NCBI RefSeq assembly: GCF_963662255.1
Contig: NC_085047.1
Span: 51,644,006 to 51,708,005 of the forward strand
Length of the DNA: 64,000 nt
Direction: 5' to 3'
Source: Cinclus cinclus
Lineage: Eukaryota; Chordata; Aves; Passeriformes; Cinclidae
Position 1 is the stretch's first letter. Every line of letters starts with the position of its first letter. Positions 1 to 12,639 of this stretch are shown here, piece after piece. The notes beneath the pieces were generated by a model, which was given only the letters and a program-made list of their open reading frames with translations, searched no databases and had not been told where the DNA came from. Made by a program: the position numbers and the translations under genes.

Positions 1-957
1 ACTTAAGTGTTCAGTGAATAATCAGAAGATTGGCTGTTATTTATGTTTGAAGGTGCATTTAAATAAATAAATAATGTGGGCTGTTAAAGTTTTGTTTGTG
101 TGTTTGGGTTTTTTGGTATGTTTTTTAGTATGTTTTTGTTTGGGATTTTTTTCCCCACAAATACTGGTGAAATGAAGTATCACTAGAGAATTATCACATT
201 AAAATACCCCTTGTTAAAACCTGTAATAATACTTGAAAAATAGTTATTTTCTTAGGAATTTTGGTAGAGATTTGGAAGGGCAGTAAAACAATTTATCTGA
301 ACAGACTTACATTGATAGAGGCATTAATAGAAAATAAATTTAGTGCCAATAATTCTTTGGTACTGCAGACCCTTCATCTGCAACATTTTTATAGGTATCA
401 CAATGGACTGGGATTGCTTTCACAATTAAGTAGCACTGTGGCCTTTTAAAACTAATTTTTTTGACATTAATATGTCTATAAAATATTTAAGTCAAATGGA
501 TGAAGTGAAAATAAATCATTGCAAGTATTAGCAAACATAACACATAAATATTAAAAAGTAGTTATAAAACTAATCATGGTAAGAGTTGTGCACTTAGAAT
601 CAAGATCCATCTATACATTGATTGTTACAAGATTTTAAATAGCATGTAAACAGTGTGAGACTAAGGACTGGGTCTCTGGGTCTAACTTTAAAAATTATTT
701 TAACTTGTACCATTTACCAGAGGTGAGTGTTTTTGCTTAGTTGGTTTAATTCTGGGGTATAGACCCATTCTCTTAAAATATATGCAAATCTTTCAATTAT
801 TTAAAGGTGCCTTCTTTTTTTTTTTCTTTTCTTTTTTTTTTTAGGAGTGTTTAAATTGTAAAGCAGTTTAAGGAAAAACTTTAGCATTTAAGAAAAAAAA
901 CTAGCTAGGATACTAGAAAAATCATTAGATTAAAGGAAATGAGCTCTTCCCAGGTTA
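1..957. other. AT-rich non-coding stretch
   Basis: No gene is visible. It holds a G/T-rich strand-asymmetric tract at about 88-152 and a polypyrimidine run at about 812-842. That run ends in TTTTAG, but every reading frame after it closes within about 30 bases, so I do not read it as a splice acceptor. Confidence 0.6.
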
Positions 958-1222
958 CAAGTGACAAGAAAAGGTTGTTCCAGGAGGGGGCTAGACTGGA
1001 TATTAGGAAAAATTTATTTGCTGAAATTGTTGTCAAGCACTGAACCAGTCTGTCCAGGGAGGCAGTAGAGTCCTTATATACCTTGGTGGCATGTTTAGAG
1101 ATGTGCAGATGTGGTGTGTAGGAACATGTTTAAGTGATGGACTTGCCAGTGCTATGTCAACAGTTGGGAGTGATGATCTTAAAGGTCTTTCCCAACCTAA
1201 ATTATTTTATGATTATTTTATT
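958..1222 (+). mobile_element. CR1 LINE 3' end, truncated
   Basis: This segment follows the 3' untranslated end of avian CR1 retrotransposons. It has the stretch around AGACTGGATATTAGGAAAAA, then a diverged form of the part that normally describes a short open-frame end, then GATGATCTTAAAGGTCTTTC and CCAACCTAAA. It closes with a decayed ATTTTATGATT tail where the family has repeated ATTCTATG units. The 5' part, including endonuclease and reverse transcriptase, is missing, as is usual for CR1 copies. The recognition rests on my memory of the family consensus; substitutions are numerous, so the copy is old. Confidence 0.85.
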
Positions 1223-2648
1223 TTTGTCAAAATACTATACATGCTGCCAGTGCATCCACTACTACATTTACACTGAGTCCAACAAGTTTCTATGTCCCAA
1301 AAGGGATTACAAGGAATGAAGAATCTAAATATTAGGATCAGGTAGATCTGTACATACATAAAGAAGGGACACTTTAGGCAATTTTCTTATTTGAAGTGAA
1401 GAACTACTGTAATTTAGAGACTTTTCGCATAAAGCAGTTAATGAGTGGGAGAATTTGAGGCTTTGATTTTGGACTTTGGATATAAAGTTCACTTAAATAT
1501 TTTTCTGGATCTGGCCTGTAATTACTAATGCCACATCTTTCTGTGTATGTTTTTTCTCTAACTGATCTTTTCTTAATTCAGACCATACCCAGTTTTTGAG
1601 TGAGTATTAAATAGCATAATGTTGATGTATCCCACCATTGTGCACGCTCACTCTTTTGAATGGAGAATTAATTTGAACACTGAATATCTTAAAGAATGCC
1701 AAGGAAATCTTGCATAATGACAGCTTCAAGAGAATTAGTGGGCTACGGTGAAAAGAAACATTCCTGGCATCTTCCAGTTTTGATACCCTTGGCTAAGCCC
1801 TGTTTGCTTTTAATGATTTCTTTAAAAAATAAACCATTCGCTTGTCTAAGAGAATACTCATAAATTACTAGAAACCTTTAGTTAAATATAGCACATTTGC
1901 ATTCCAACAATATCCGTGCTTAATTTACTAATTTTGTCCACCCTATATCCATATCAGAATGAATCCTAAAGTTGAAAGCTTCATTCCAGCTGCATGTGTT
2001 GTTAGAGTGCCTACAGACATATCAGATGAGCATTTTTAGAGTGCATAGTGCTGCACTAAGAGAAAACCAGAATGCAATTCACATTTAAAAAAGATTCGTA
2101 CATTTCAAAAATAAAATACCTTTTATCTAGGTGAAACAGAAAAACAACCAAAATACTACAGTAGCTTAACATAGTCAAGTCAGCACAAAAAACCAGTAGC
2201 TTTTCTTCTTCTTTCTGGAGATGCAGAATTGTTCCCTAGTCTTTTGTCCATCTTTCTGGGTGTATCCTTTAAAATATTAGCTCTTATTGTCCCTACCTGA
2301 CTGAAGTGAACATTTTCAATCCTCTGTTCTCCCCTCAGAAGTAAACAGCCAAACAGTGACCAAGTGTTATTTTCATGGAGTTGGCAAATTGAGATGAATA
2401 GCATTCTTGAGTTCTATATTTTCAGTATTTTAAAATTCTGCATTAAAGTAAAAGAACAAACAACACATTCTTGTGTCTAGGTCTTCCTAGTGTGCTTCAT
2501 GTTAGGCTAAGCCGGAGATGTCTGAGTTAAAAGAGGAAAATAGATGCAACTGACCTCTGAGCAAGAATAACTTAATCTCTGTTAGCTTCCCAAAATATCT
2601 GCCATCTCCTCAGGGGTCTGAGTCAGCATCTCAATCATAGACTAGAGT
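1223..2648. other. AT-rich non-coding stretch
   Basis: No gene or recognisable repeat seen. The only acceptor-like site, near 1580, is followed by an 18-base segment before the next GTGAGT, which is too short to judge. Confidence 0.55.
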
Positions 2649-2990
2649 TGCAGAATCATTAAAGTTGGAAAATGCTTCCAAGATTATCAAGTCACACCTG
2701 TGACTGAATACCACCATGCCTGCTGTACCATATCACAAAGTGTCATGTTCACTCTTTCAGGGAAGAAATTTTTCATAATATCCAACCTAAACCCCACTTG
2801 GCTCAACTTCAGGCCATTTCTCCTGTTGTATTGCTTGTTGCCTGGGAGAGGAGGTCAATCCCCATCTTTTGCATAATTGTAGAGAGTGATAAGGTCTCCC
2901 CTGAGCTTCCTCTTCAATACATAACCAGCACACCAGGCTAAAATTTTCCATCTCCCTCAGTCACTCTTCATAGGACTTATGCTCAAAAAT
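2649..2990 (-). mobile_element. CR1 LINE 3' end, truncated, minus strand
   Basis: Read on the minus strand this is a CR1 3' region. Landmarks on the plus strand are CAGAATCATTAAAGTTGGAA at the left (the 3' tail end), TCCAACCTAAACC in the middle and CACTCTTCATAGGACTT at the right. These match the reverse complement of the CR1 3' part in order and spacing. It is heavily substituted and lacks all coding sequence. The neighbouring plus-strand copy at about 1 kb has the opposite orientation, so this is an independent insertion. Confidence 0.85.
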
Positions 2991-4509
2991 GTCCCATATT
3001 AATTGTCTAAGGCCTGTCTGTAAAATCTTCTTCTGAATAAAGCATCACCATCAATCAGTCAGAGGTTCACCTGACTTAGGTGACTTAGTTCATATTGCTT
3101 ATTCAGCTCAGAGGTTGGTGTAAAGAGCCTTTTGATTGTCACCTGGTCTTTATATTCAGATGTTCTTTAGGTACAAGGCAGTAGGAGCTGGATTCTTGCA
3201 GAAGTGTTGTTTGCTGCCACCTACTCAGGCTGTGGAGCCACTTAAACTCTACTGCAAAGTGGTGAATTGGAGCCACCCATACCAATAAGTAATTACATCT
3301 TAAGCTCCCCTGCTTGCCTTTGCTCCAGAAAATAATGAAGAGCAGTGGCCACAATGTGGAAGTGGTGAACAGCAGAAATACCTTTCAGCTGGTGGAAGTT
3401 GTGAGCTGAATCTGTCCACTGCCTGTAGCATTTCAGGCCAACACCAGAGCACCCTAACATGCTGTGGTGCTTTTCCCCAGCTTCAGGTAATACAGCTTAA
3501 TAACTAGGGTTTGGTAAAACTTTGGAGACAAGTGTAAAGATTTATCCAAGTTTAGTGAGCAAGAATTGTATTTTGGCTTCATGGTCCTCAAACTGTTCTC
3601 CCAGCTAGTGTACAGCCAGTCCTCCACTGTTTCTCAGAGTTTAGACTGAAACAATGGGTCCTGCTGCTCACAGAAAGTCTCCTTGTCAAGCTAGATGCAA
3701 CAGTGAATGCAATTAAATACTCTCCTTTGCAAGAGATGAAAGAAAAAGAATCAGAGAAAGTGACCACGACAGCACCCTCAGGGAAGGAAGAAAAGAGGGA
3801 ACCCAGCATGGAAGAACCAAAGTGGAAATAGAGCTGATGAGTGGAGAGAAGCCTTCATTTTCACTTTTCCTAGGATTTAAAGAGTTATTCTCCTTTCCCT
3901 AATATCAATCTTTAAGGTTATTCTCTCATGTCAGTCTACAAACTCCTGATGTTCAGACCGAATACCACTCCAGACTCAACTGTTACATGACATTTTGGCT
4001 ACTCCATGACATATATATCACATGCATCATTCATCTTGATTTTGCCAGCATTTTATTTACTGTTCTTGCCTCCTTCTTATTTGAACAGGACGTCACTGTT
4101 TTATTTGCCATCTGTGAGCTCCATATGGTCATAGCTAATGAAAGCAAGTAGTCTAAAAAAGATGACACCATTAAATAACCTTTGTTTGATTAAAATACAG
4201 TCTACTTCTTTTAGACTATACTTGCTGTCTCTAAATGTCAAGATAGATACTCTTGTATTTTCTGTAGATCACAGTCTTTGGGATAGCTGAAAAAATATTG
4301 GCTGTCATGTTACAACTGCAGTGAAATTTCCTAAAACTCTCAAAATTGAAGTTCTGCTGAATCTTTCTCACTCAGAGAAGACAACACCATATTAGCAGCT
4401 TTTCCTGAATCTCCAGTTCCATCAGAAAGAAAAAGGAAGCTGAAAAAAGCCATCACATTTTCTGTCGTCTCATCTTAGACACTTGGGCCCCTCAGTCCGC
4501 AGGGCTTAC
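2991..4509. other. Mixed stretch with two stop-poor plus-strand segments
   Basis: Base composition is richer here than around it. Plus-strand segment 3329-3486 sits between a fair acceptor (TGCCTTTGCTCCAG) and a GTAATA donor and is open for 52 codons. Plus-strand frame 3559-3831 is open for 90 codons with a lysine/glutamate-rich end. Their phases do not join (the first ends in phase 0, the second needs a phase 1 donor), and the minus strand is also stop-poor. I therefore treat both as chance frames in GC-richer DNA. Confidence 0.4.
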
Positions 4510-4693
4510 CTCTGATGCTGTGATCTCATTTATGAACCCACTCATCTTGTTGGGAAGAACAGCCTGGGAATCTCCCAGTATGCTCTCAAGGACCACAAGC
4601 ACCACTGTGTTTATGAGCACTTCGGAAGACTGAGCAACAGCAATTTCAAATGCCTCTGCCTCTGACTTGTCTGTCTCATCAGTGTCCTTTGCA
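4510..4693 (-). other. Candidate internal exon, unknown protein
   Basis: On the minus strand a segment of 184 bases is preceded by TGTTTTCTTGACTACTAAG, a fair acceptor with a possible branch point, and followed by GAG|GTAAGC, a good donor. One frame is open throughout: one base completes a split codon, then 61 codons follow. The predicted peptide starts acidic (KDTDETDKSE) and continues into a hydrophobic, helix-like stretch (VLINTVVLVVLESI), an arrangement compatible with an amphipathic helix. I do not recognise the protein. The plus strand is also open for about 38 codons here, which weakens the case. A further short minus-strand segment near 4918-4970 also ends at GTAAGC and would splice in phase, but its acceptor is poor. 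Confidence 0.25.
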
Positions 4694-4959
4694 CTTAGTA
4701 GTCAAGAAAACATTCTTAGACTTATATCTCTATATCTCTGAAGGCAGAAGGGAGGGGAAATCTTCCCAGGGGAAGTCTTTGTGATCAGTGAAGCATCTGC
4801 AGTGTCCCAGCAGAATTCTCTGAGGAACATACTTTTTCTGAAAACTCATGAGAGAAAAGGCCAGGATTTACACCTGGTATTTTACACTTGAGGGATATAA
4901 TTAAGGCTGGCTTACATACGTGAAACCCCATTAAAGCTCTGGCAGCCGGAGTCAGGACC

Positions 4960-5420
4960 TTTTAAGCCTGTGGGTTTCCAAGTTTGATTTTTATAAATGA
5001 AGTTGAAATGGATGTCAGCTTTATGTGGCTACAAAACTGCTACTGTACACATGAATAGGGATTTTAATGATTAGTTGAAATCCCTATGGTGTTGAATGAG
5101 GTTTTAAATATTGTTTTAAAATGCATTAAATGAAAATAATTAAATAATGTCTTGCTTTTACAGTGCAACTAAAAGAGCTGTGTAATTAGAATGAGGGGTA
5201 ATATACAATATTTAATTGTGGCCCTGGTGTTCTTTATAATGAAGTTTGACTAATTAGTGGCATGATGACTGAGTACTTATTACTTAGTATGAGGTTTGTG
5301 TTCCATTACACAAAACATCAATTACTGTTTCCCCATGACAGCTGTTATGGCAGTGTCTCTTTTTCTCTTTTCCTGCGACTCTGTTTGCACATTTCTAGAG
5401 TTACCCCAAATTTTATTTAA
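4960..5420. promoter_or_regulatory. Candidate conserved non-coding element
   Basis: An AT-rich block carries many homeodomain-type cores: TAATTAG at 5183-5189 and again at 5251-5257, several TTTAAT and AATTAAAT words between 5100 and 5220, and an E-box inside GACAGCTGTTATGG near 5339. Nothing in it looks like a repeat or an exon. The density of developmental-factor-like cores is what vertebrate conserved elements often show, but AT-rich DNA produces such words by chance. Conservation cannot be judged from one sequence. Confidence 0.25.
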
Positions 5421-5429
5421 GCTTTTGGC

Positions 5430-8400
5430 TGTCTGTCTTGACTGTTTTGACAAGTAAGGCCAAATTCCATTTTCATCTATATAGTATAGCATAAATGACT
5501 ACCAAAAAGGAGATTTTTTTTTGTCAAAACTCCTTATATTGAAAGGCGTGCTGCAAAAATATCTGGTTTAATAGTTTTTGTAGCATAAATGTACATTTAT
5601 GAAGTTTTTATGCCTATTTATTATGGAATTTAAAAGGCCTTTTTGTAAAATCTGGGAAGCTTTTGTTCAAACTTGTGTTGATATATTCTTTTCATGCTTT
5701 TCTCTGCTCTTCAAGAATTGAGCCCATATGAAAACATCACCTGACATAGTCAGGTCTGATTTTCTCAAAGGTTTTGGAATGCGAAAAATGAGTTTTAGGT
5801 AGGTGTTTAATTAGGAGCCAGTACTGGAGAAATGTTTTTCCCATCACATTTTCCCTCACAAATATTCTATTATGCCCCTCAACACTGCCTCAGGTTTCTA
5901 CTATATCTGTGATTAGTCTGAATTCTTTTACAATGAGAGCAAGTTACTTATAAATGTCTGGGTTTTGTGACTGTCTGACATCACAGTCCTTCATTTTCTG
6001 GCTGGGGAAAAGGGTGAGAGGCTTTCTTCTTGTTATATATTTCCCTATTTTCATGTTAGGGAACAAACAAGACTGATATTAGTAACTGAAAAGCTGGCAT
6101 TCTGATGGTAATGATATTATTGCCTCTTTAAAAGTTGAGCACTGCTGAGCATTTCCTGACTACATCTGAGACAGCTGTTCTTTGTTCAAGGTACCACCCA
6201 GGCCTTGAAGACAGACTAATATTTAGGGTGAGCATAAAAAATGGCAGCCTTTTCTCAGCAGAACTAACGTGTAAGTTCACAGCACACAGCTCCTAGCTGG
6301 CCAGCCACTCCAGGGCACCACACAGGTCCTGCTGTCAGTCTTCTGCCAGGTATTTAATGGTCAGGCTGAGACCCACAGGCATTCCCTTGCATCACATACT
6401 AGTAAAGGATGGACTACAACAATTATGTGATTAACAAAAAAAGCCTTTCTCAGCTGCCACAAGCAATGACCTGCCATGATAACTAGTAAGCTGCAATGGC
6501 ACATATTCCACTTCAGTCACTGGGGATCATATTGTGAGTAGAGGGGATGACAGAGGCAATTGTGGTCTGGACTGAACTGACCACAGCAGGGAACCCAGTG
6601 ATGTGCCAAACATAACCAACAGCTAAAAGGCTTTGCTATGATGAGCAGACTTAACTGTCTCACATCACTGCAACCTCTTTCTAACACCCAAAAAGGACAA
6701 GTGGAAAAGAGCCTTTTATATAGGTACAAACTGACTAAATACAGGAAACTGTTCTGCCCTGTCGTTTTCTTTCCTTCTGCTGAAGAAGCAGAAGAAAACT
6801 GATTAACATAAGTGTAGTGGCTGTGAGATAACACACTCAACCTGAACTCCACAGCTTTTTATATATTTCTTTTTCCTTTTATTCTTTTTGTTTGCATGTT
6901 TTTGTTGCACATTTAAGGAACAGTGAGAGACAACCTTCTTGTACAAGAAGTCATTTTCATGAGAAAATTGAGACTTGTAAATATTACCAGTCTAAGACAT
7001 AAAATTAATCCTGAAAAGATGCTGATTTGCACTTGTTAGCTTTTTTGAGCTGGGCAAATAAGTAAGGAACCTTCTCTGACAAACACTGCTGCTCGTTCTC
7101 AGATTGACTCACACAGTCAATTTCATTGACTTCAGGCTAACTTTGCTGAATGCCATCAGTTCTTATTGATTAAAAATGGGTTTAAAATATATGGAATACA
7201 TTGTATATAAGAAGAAGGATAAAATAGACCCAGGGAAACACTGGATGTGAAATGAAAAAGGGAGTTATTAAAAAGAGGAATAGGGAATAAGGCATAAGGC
7301 AAGTTTAGTTTCACCAAGTTGGGTCATACAAAACTTGATGTGTAGCCAGTGTTAATTGTGCAGATTTTCTCCATAGTCGTGAAGAGGAAGTGACGACTCC
7401 ACAGAGATATTAATTTCAGAAATCCTGGAAAATTATTTCAGGAATGAATGAATCACCCTTTGGGGCATCTGTGTCTTTCCACAGAGTTTAAAGGGAGGAT
7501 AGGAAATGGTAGGGAGATTTTATCTGTAAAATAAATTAATTCATTTGAAAGAAAAAAAATCAACGATGGAGCAGAGGAGAGTATGCCACTATACTAAAGA
7601 CAAACCAATTAAAAATTGGGAAGATTTCTTGTTTTCTTTTAGATGCATTATGAGCTTTAAGGTATAAAAGATTTGAAAAGCTTTTTCTTAGAGTAAGACT
7701 ATTGAGTTCTGTCTCTCGCTTCACCCATTTTTAATCAAATGAACCTAAGTGTTTTAAAGTACCTGAATACCCATATACAGAAAAAAAAACAGATGTTATG
7801 TGTCAGAAGCATCTTATATCTAATCATAAACATTTGCATTATCACCGCTTGATCCACAGTGGGTGTATCCCATAAGGCTGGTAAGTTCTTCATTGTGGGC
7901 TATAATCACAGAAAAGATGAAGCATCTAAATGAGAATTTTGATCCCACATGATCTTACATTCCAATCTTTAAACCTCCACCCCATTGTGGATATATTTTC
8001 TGTTTGACTTCTAACAGATTGCTCTGCAGGCATTACTGTGCAGAATTGCTCCCCTCTGAAACATCAAGCACATCACCCATCACCAAGAGACACCTATAAA
8101 CAGATGTTGTGAAGCTGTCTGACCACTTGCTAATTAGGTGCTCCAATGTCTAACTTTCAAATATCTGGACACCAGCCTGGTATCAAAGACTCAGAGGTAG
8201 AAGCTTAAGAGGCATTCATTCAGTAAGGAAACACATTTAACTAACCCCTAGGAAAGGACACGACATTGAGAGTAGGAGAGTGTGTGATAGGACAGAATAA
8301 TGGTCAAGGAGACCAGAGACAGGACACAGGGGAAAGCAAAATGTTCTGCCTGAGACTTGTGATCATAAGGTAGCACTGAATAGGAGTGTGATCAGTGGGT

Positions 8401-9433
8401 TTAGGAGGGGAAGACAGCCCTGAATCTGTCTTGGCCCAGCCACCTGCACTTCAGGTCTCTGGTCCTCACCAGTGAGAGATTCCAAATGAGGACAGCATAC
8501 CTTCCCTTGGGACTTCCTCCAAGAATTCCTCTCTACTGATTGTATACCTAACATTGCTCATTTATTTTAAGGTATGTTCAAGTGCCACCTGAATGTCGTG
8601 GCCCTGTTGCTTCCAACATCTGAGCTCTCGATTGGCAGGAGGTGGGAGCCAGTTTCTGTTCCCTTGTCAGATTGAGGAGTTTAAACCTTGATCTCTCATT
8701 CTCACTGCCCAAGGAAGATACTTATAGCTTAGAATGAGTGCAGGAATCCTCTTCCCCTCCTGTTCAAGTTTTAACATTGCCTGGGGGAAAATAAATCAAT
8801 AATTCTATAATCAGAAACAGAGAGAACAAATACAGTCAGCTGAAAAAGGACAGTTATCTGTGTTGGAACTGTGTGCTTTTTTGACTGAGGAAAAGGAATA
8901 AACCAAACACCTATTTGCAGTATCTTGAAATAGTTGGTGACTAACTCACACAGTTCCTGCCTGGGTGAATGTTGTTATTCCTAGCTGGGGAATCAAGAGT
9001 TTTCTTCTTCTTCTTTCTTTTTGAGCCTTGAATTTCTGAAATGAGCTCTTAACAGTCCAGCAATCTCTACCTAACACTAAGAGAAAGACTAAAATACATA
9101 TGAATACTTTCTCAGACGCGGCTTATTTTGCAACCCAGAAATCTCATCTGTGAGTGGTTCAAGAAACTGATGTTTGCTCCAGATGTCCAGCAGTGTGCTG
9201 CTCCTGTTCTCTGGGAACAGTATAGCCCTCCAGCAACAGCAGCACGAGTGCTCAGTGGGGAATGCTGGACCTGTGCAACAGCAGAAAATGTTGGAGTGTG
9301 CTCTGGGATGGTGACACATCAGATCCAATGGGTTGTTTTTTTTTTTGGAAGCACAGGGGTTTATAGCTCACGTGTCATAGATATTCTGCCCATGTGCAGT
9401 AAGTACTAGGCAGCCTGAAAGAATTTAACTTAC
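5430..9433. other. Non-coding stretch, no gene seen
   Basis: I find no convincing exon, repeat or RNA gene. A 111-codon minus-strand frame at 6517-6852 is within the length expected by chance and has no recognisable domain. The 9128-9409 part is stop-poor on both strands. Confidence 0.5.
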
Positions 9434-9653
9434 TGAGCCCTTCCAAAGATGCTCTGTACTGATCTTTGACACCCAGGTCTTACTCCGTGCCAGAATAGGC
9501 CGTGAGAGTTTATTTTGGTTTTCCACATCAAGGTATAAAATTCTCCCCATGAGACAAATGGGCACAGACCACAGACCTGTCTGCCCCACCTTTGTAAAGC
9601 ACTGCACTGTGTAATCTCTATGCAACTCAGTCCTCTTCATGATTTGGTCCCAG
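9434..9653 (-). other. Weak candidate exon, unknown protein
   Basis: A minus-strand segment of 220 bases is open for 73 codons after one leading base and ends at TCA|GTAAGT, a perfect donor core. The upstream boundary GACCTGACAG has no real pyrimidine tract. The peptide is basic, with a GRILYLDVE stretch, and is unlike anything I can name. Two CpG sites fall inside. Read on the plus strand, the part around 9590-9605 (CTTTGTAAAGCACTGC) recalls the tail of ancient MIR/CORE-SINE elements, which would argue for a decayed repeat instead. Confidence 0.15.
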
Positions 9654-9659
9654 CTGTCA

Positions 9660-10069
9660 GGTCCTGTTTGCTAAATAATGATATTCTCTACCCTGTGCTT
9701 GCATTAATAACTGTGCTGCATGAATTTAAATTTTTATTCTTATCTGATGATCTTTTGCATTAATTTTAGTCTGATATACACATGTGACAAAGGCTCAAGT
9801 CGTTGGTTACTGAGCCTCACTCTGCTTTTAGTTGTTCCTGAATAGCAACATTTACTTTACTAGATTGGCTTGTGATAGTCAGGATTAGTTTCCCAGAAAA
9901 TACAGCTTTCCTGTTCCACATGAATTCTGAGAATAGTACCATGAAGCTGTGCCGTCACTAAGAGCCATAAAAAAAGGAAAAGTAAAATTTCTGAGAAATA
10001 TGATTGAAAAGCACTGCACACTACCTCTGGTCACTTAAGGGTATTTAATCAACTTCAACTTCCCAACTT
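9660..10069. other. AT-rich non-coding stretch
   Basis: No gene or repeat recognised between the weak exon candidate and the G/T tract. Confidence 0.5.
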
Positions 10070-10180
10070 CAATTTTTGTGGTGTTTTTCTTTGTTTTGTT
10101 TTGTCTTTTTTGTTTTTTGGGGGGTTTTTTGTTTGTTTGTTTGTTTTTGTCATTTTTGGTTTTTTTTATTGTTTTTGGTA
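10070..10180 (+). repeat. G/T-rich low-complexity tract
   Basis: About 110 bases of almost only T and G on the plus strand, including a short GTTT run at 10130-10146 and a GGGGGG run followed by TTTTTT. The complementary strand is A/C-rich and reads as a lysine-rich frame, which is an artefact of composition. Confidence 0.8.
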
Positions 10181-12617
10181 TTGAGAAGTTTGTAACTTCA
10201 GAAGAAATCTTACTACATGTCATTTTCCTTCTTCCTGGGTCATCAGCATCAAATATGCTGACACTTTCTCTGACTTGACACATTCTCCATCTACCTCTTC
10301 TGCAAATGTCAGTAAGATGAATTTAGCAATGTTTTTTGTACTTGCACAGCAGAGAGCAACTTGAGGGCGAGAGGGTAAGAGTAGTGACTCTGCAGTCATG
10401 GTGTCTGCTTACTTCCCCAAGCCAAATTTAACGAACCTGATTCCTCATACCACCATTTAGCTTGCTGTGTTTGAACAGATTTCCAAACAGGCATATCTAT
10501 CTGGCTTCCAGCCTCAGTTAATACCGTCTTCAAGAGTCAGTGAAGAATGAAAGAATACTTTTGAAATAAAGGAAATTTGAAAGGTCAATATTTGAAAATG
10601 CTGTCATATCCACATGGACAACTTGTTTATTCTACAGAATCTAAAATGTCAAGAGATATATACATTCAGTTGCCATGATTTGTCACCACGTGTCCTGGTT
10701 GGTTGTCTGAGATAATTTCCTTTCATAACAAATAGAGGCAGATAGACAACCCCAACAGGCCAATCAGTCAATCTGCTCCAGAAATTTTTTACTGGAAAAT
10801 GAGCCTCTCTTAGTGGGCCTCTGCTTCTTTCCACTGACTGGAAAGAGAACATACCATAGAAAGGTCAGAACTTCCTGATGCCTGTCTTAGCACAAATGAA
10901 TCCCATTTCAAATCTTAGGTCAGGCCCATGCCTATTTGAGTTAAAACCTTGTTTGTCTGTAATGCAACAGAAATAATAACATCTGGGTTACCTTTATGTC
11001 AGAACTTCAGTATGTATCTTTCCTGAATGTTCTGTGTAGATTCTGCTCCTACATGCACTGGGCCAAATAGAAATACAATTACTGATAACAGAATATCCAA
11101 AAATATTTAAACACCTAACTAATGCATCCAGCACAATGCAATACAGAGGTTTATTTGCAGAACAGTCTGTTTCATGGCTTCTTACTTAATGGGAATGAAG
11201 TTAAATATTTTGCAATCATTTACTAAAGAATAAAATTGTTTCAACAATCCCTTTGGGGACTGGAAACCAAAAACTTTTCTTTTCTTAATGTGTGGATGGT
11301 ATTAACATTTTGGTAGACACCTCACCGAGATAATCAGGAGAGAATCCAGGCCCAGGTTGTGCCCTGAGCAAGAGAAGGGGCTTTCTATCCAAAGACCAGC
11401 ACAGAACAGTCAAAACACATTTGAGATACTGCTGACATCTCTGACTTACTTCTTCTTGAGCTTTAAAACTCATCCACTTTACTACAATCAATTAGTTCTA
11501 TTTCATTCATAGTATTATAGGCAAAGAGAAGGTATTAATGGGATGATGTAGTTAAGGTCAGGTTGTTTTTATATAAAATGCAAGTTGCTATTCACAGCAG
11601 GGTTATACCTTCATAAAGGGTTTGTGTCCCTGAGGCAGATACAGAAAAGAAATGGTATACTTTTGAGATTAAGAACTGTGAAACTAACAAAAAATCTACC
11701 CAGAAAGAAAGATACTGATTGATTGAATCAAAGGAATAAGGAATCAGATCTATCAAGGAAATTCTGATGCTATAAAACCCTCAGGTAGAGGTTCAGGTTG
11801 GCACTTTTGCATTGAATTGAGAACATTGGCTATAAAGCTCTGTGCAAACTCATTTTAGAAGTTAAGGAACTGATGGGTGCAGTTTTTAGAACGTTCAGCT
11901 ATACATAGACTAGAAGAGAAGGTCAATAGGTTTTGACCTGCTCTGTGCTACCTTGGCCATATTTTTGTTCATTATAAGATAAAGTATAAAATACTTCCCC
12001 AGCTTTTTGAATTGGTGTGATCTAAAACTTAATAAATAAATCTGTGACACTCATTTCAATTGTTTACAGTCAATCTTTACTGGGCTTTTTCTGAGGCATC
12101 TTTCTCCAAGTCTTGCTGTCAAAGATGTTACCACATTCAGAAATTTTACTTAACACCAATCAATTCACATTCAGAAATGAAATCACACTTATTTTTACTT
12201 GGAAAAAATGCAAACATATGAAGATTTAGTTCAGCTCTGAGATTTGACATAGATTCAGATGAATGCAAAGATCAATGTTACAGAAGTGTAATAAGTAACC
12301 TCCCAAGTTCTGCTGTGGTGTTTGTCAGGATGCATGATCCTAGGCATTTAGAATAGTAAAATTAAGCATTTTACCTTAAACTTCCCCATGAGAATGCGAA
12401 GCATCTCCCTGTGTCTCAAGACCTGACACGTAAGGTGCTGGGGGTGTCTTCGATTCAGTTCAGAAGAACATATCCTCTGATCCCCCTGAGTATGCCAAGT
12501 TCATGACCTCAGCTGGAAATCTGGGCCAGGCATTTTCACTGCCACGTCTTTTATTTCTTTGGTTCATTAGTTTATAAAAAACTATGATACAGTACTAATT
12601 AGGCTGCTAAAAAAATA
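10181..12617. other. Non-coding stretch, no gene seen
   Basis: No repeat family or exon recognised. Short open frames on both strands are unremarkable in length and have no usable splice sites. Confidence 0.5.
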
Positions 12618-12636
12618 AAGAGAGAGAGAGAGAGAG
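12618..12636 (+). repeat. Short AG dinucleotide run
   Basis: A run of about nine AG units after an A-rich lead, ending at TACGG. It is a small microsatellite. Confidence 0.9.
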
Positions 12637-12639
12637 TAC

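Noticed and set aside
3329..3831. Two neighbouring plus-strand open segments (3329-3486 and 3559-3831) as a two-exon gene end
   Set aside because: Splice phases do not match and the minus strand is equally stop-poor.
5399..5453. 55-base plus-strand segment between TTTGCACATTTCTAG and GTAAGG
   Set aside because: Splice sites are fair, but two frames are open, the peptide is just hydrophobic and nothing chains to it.
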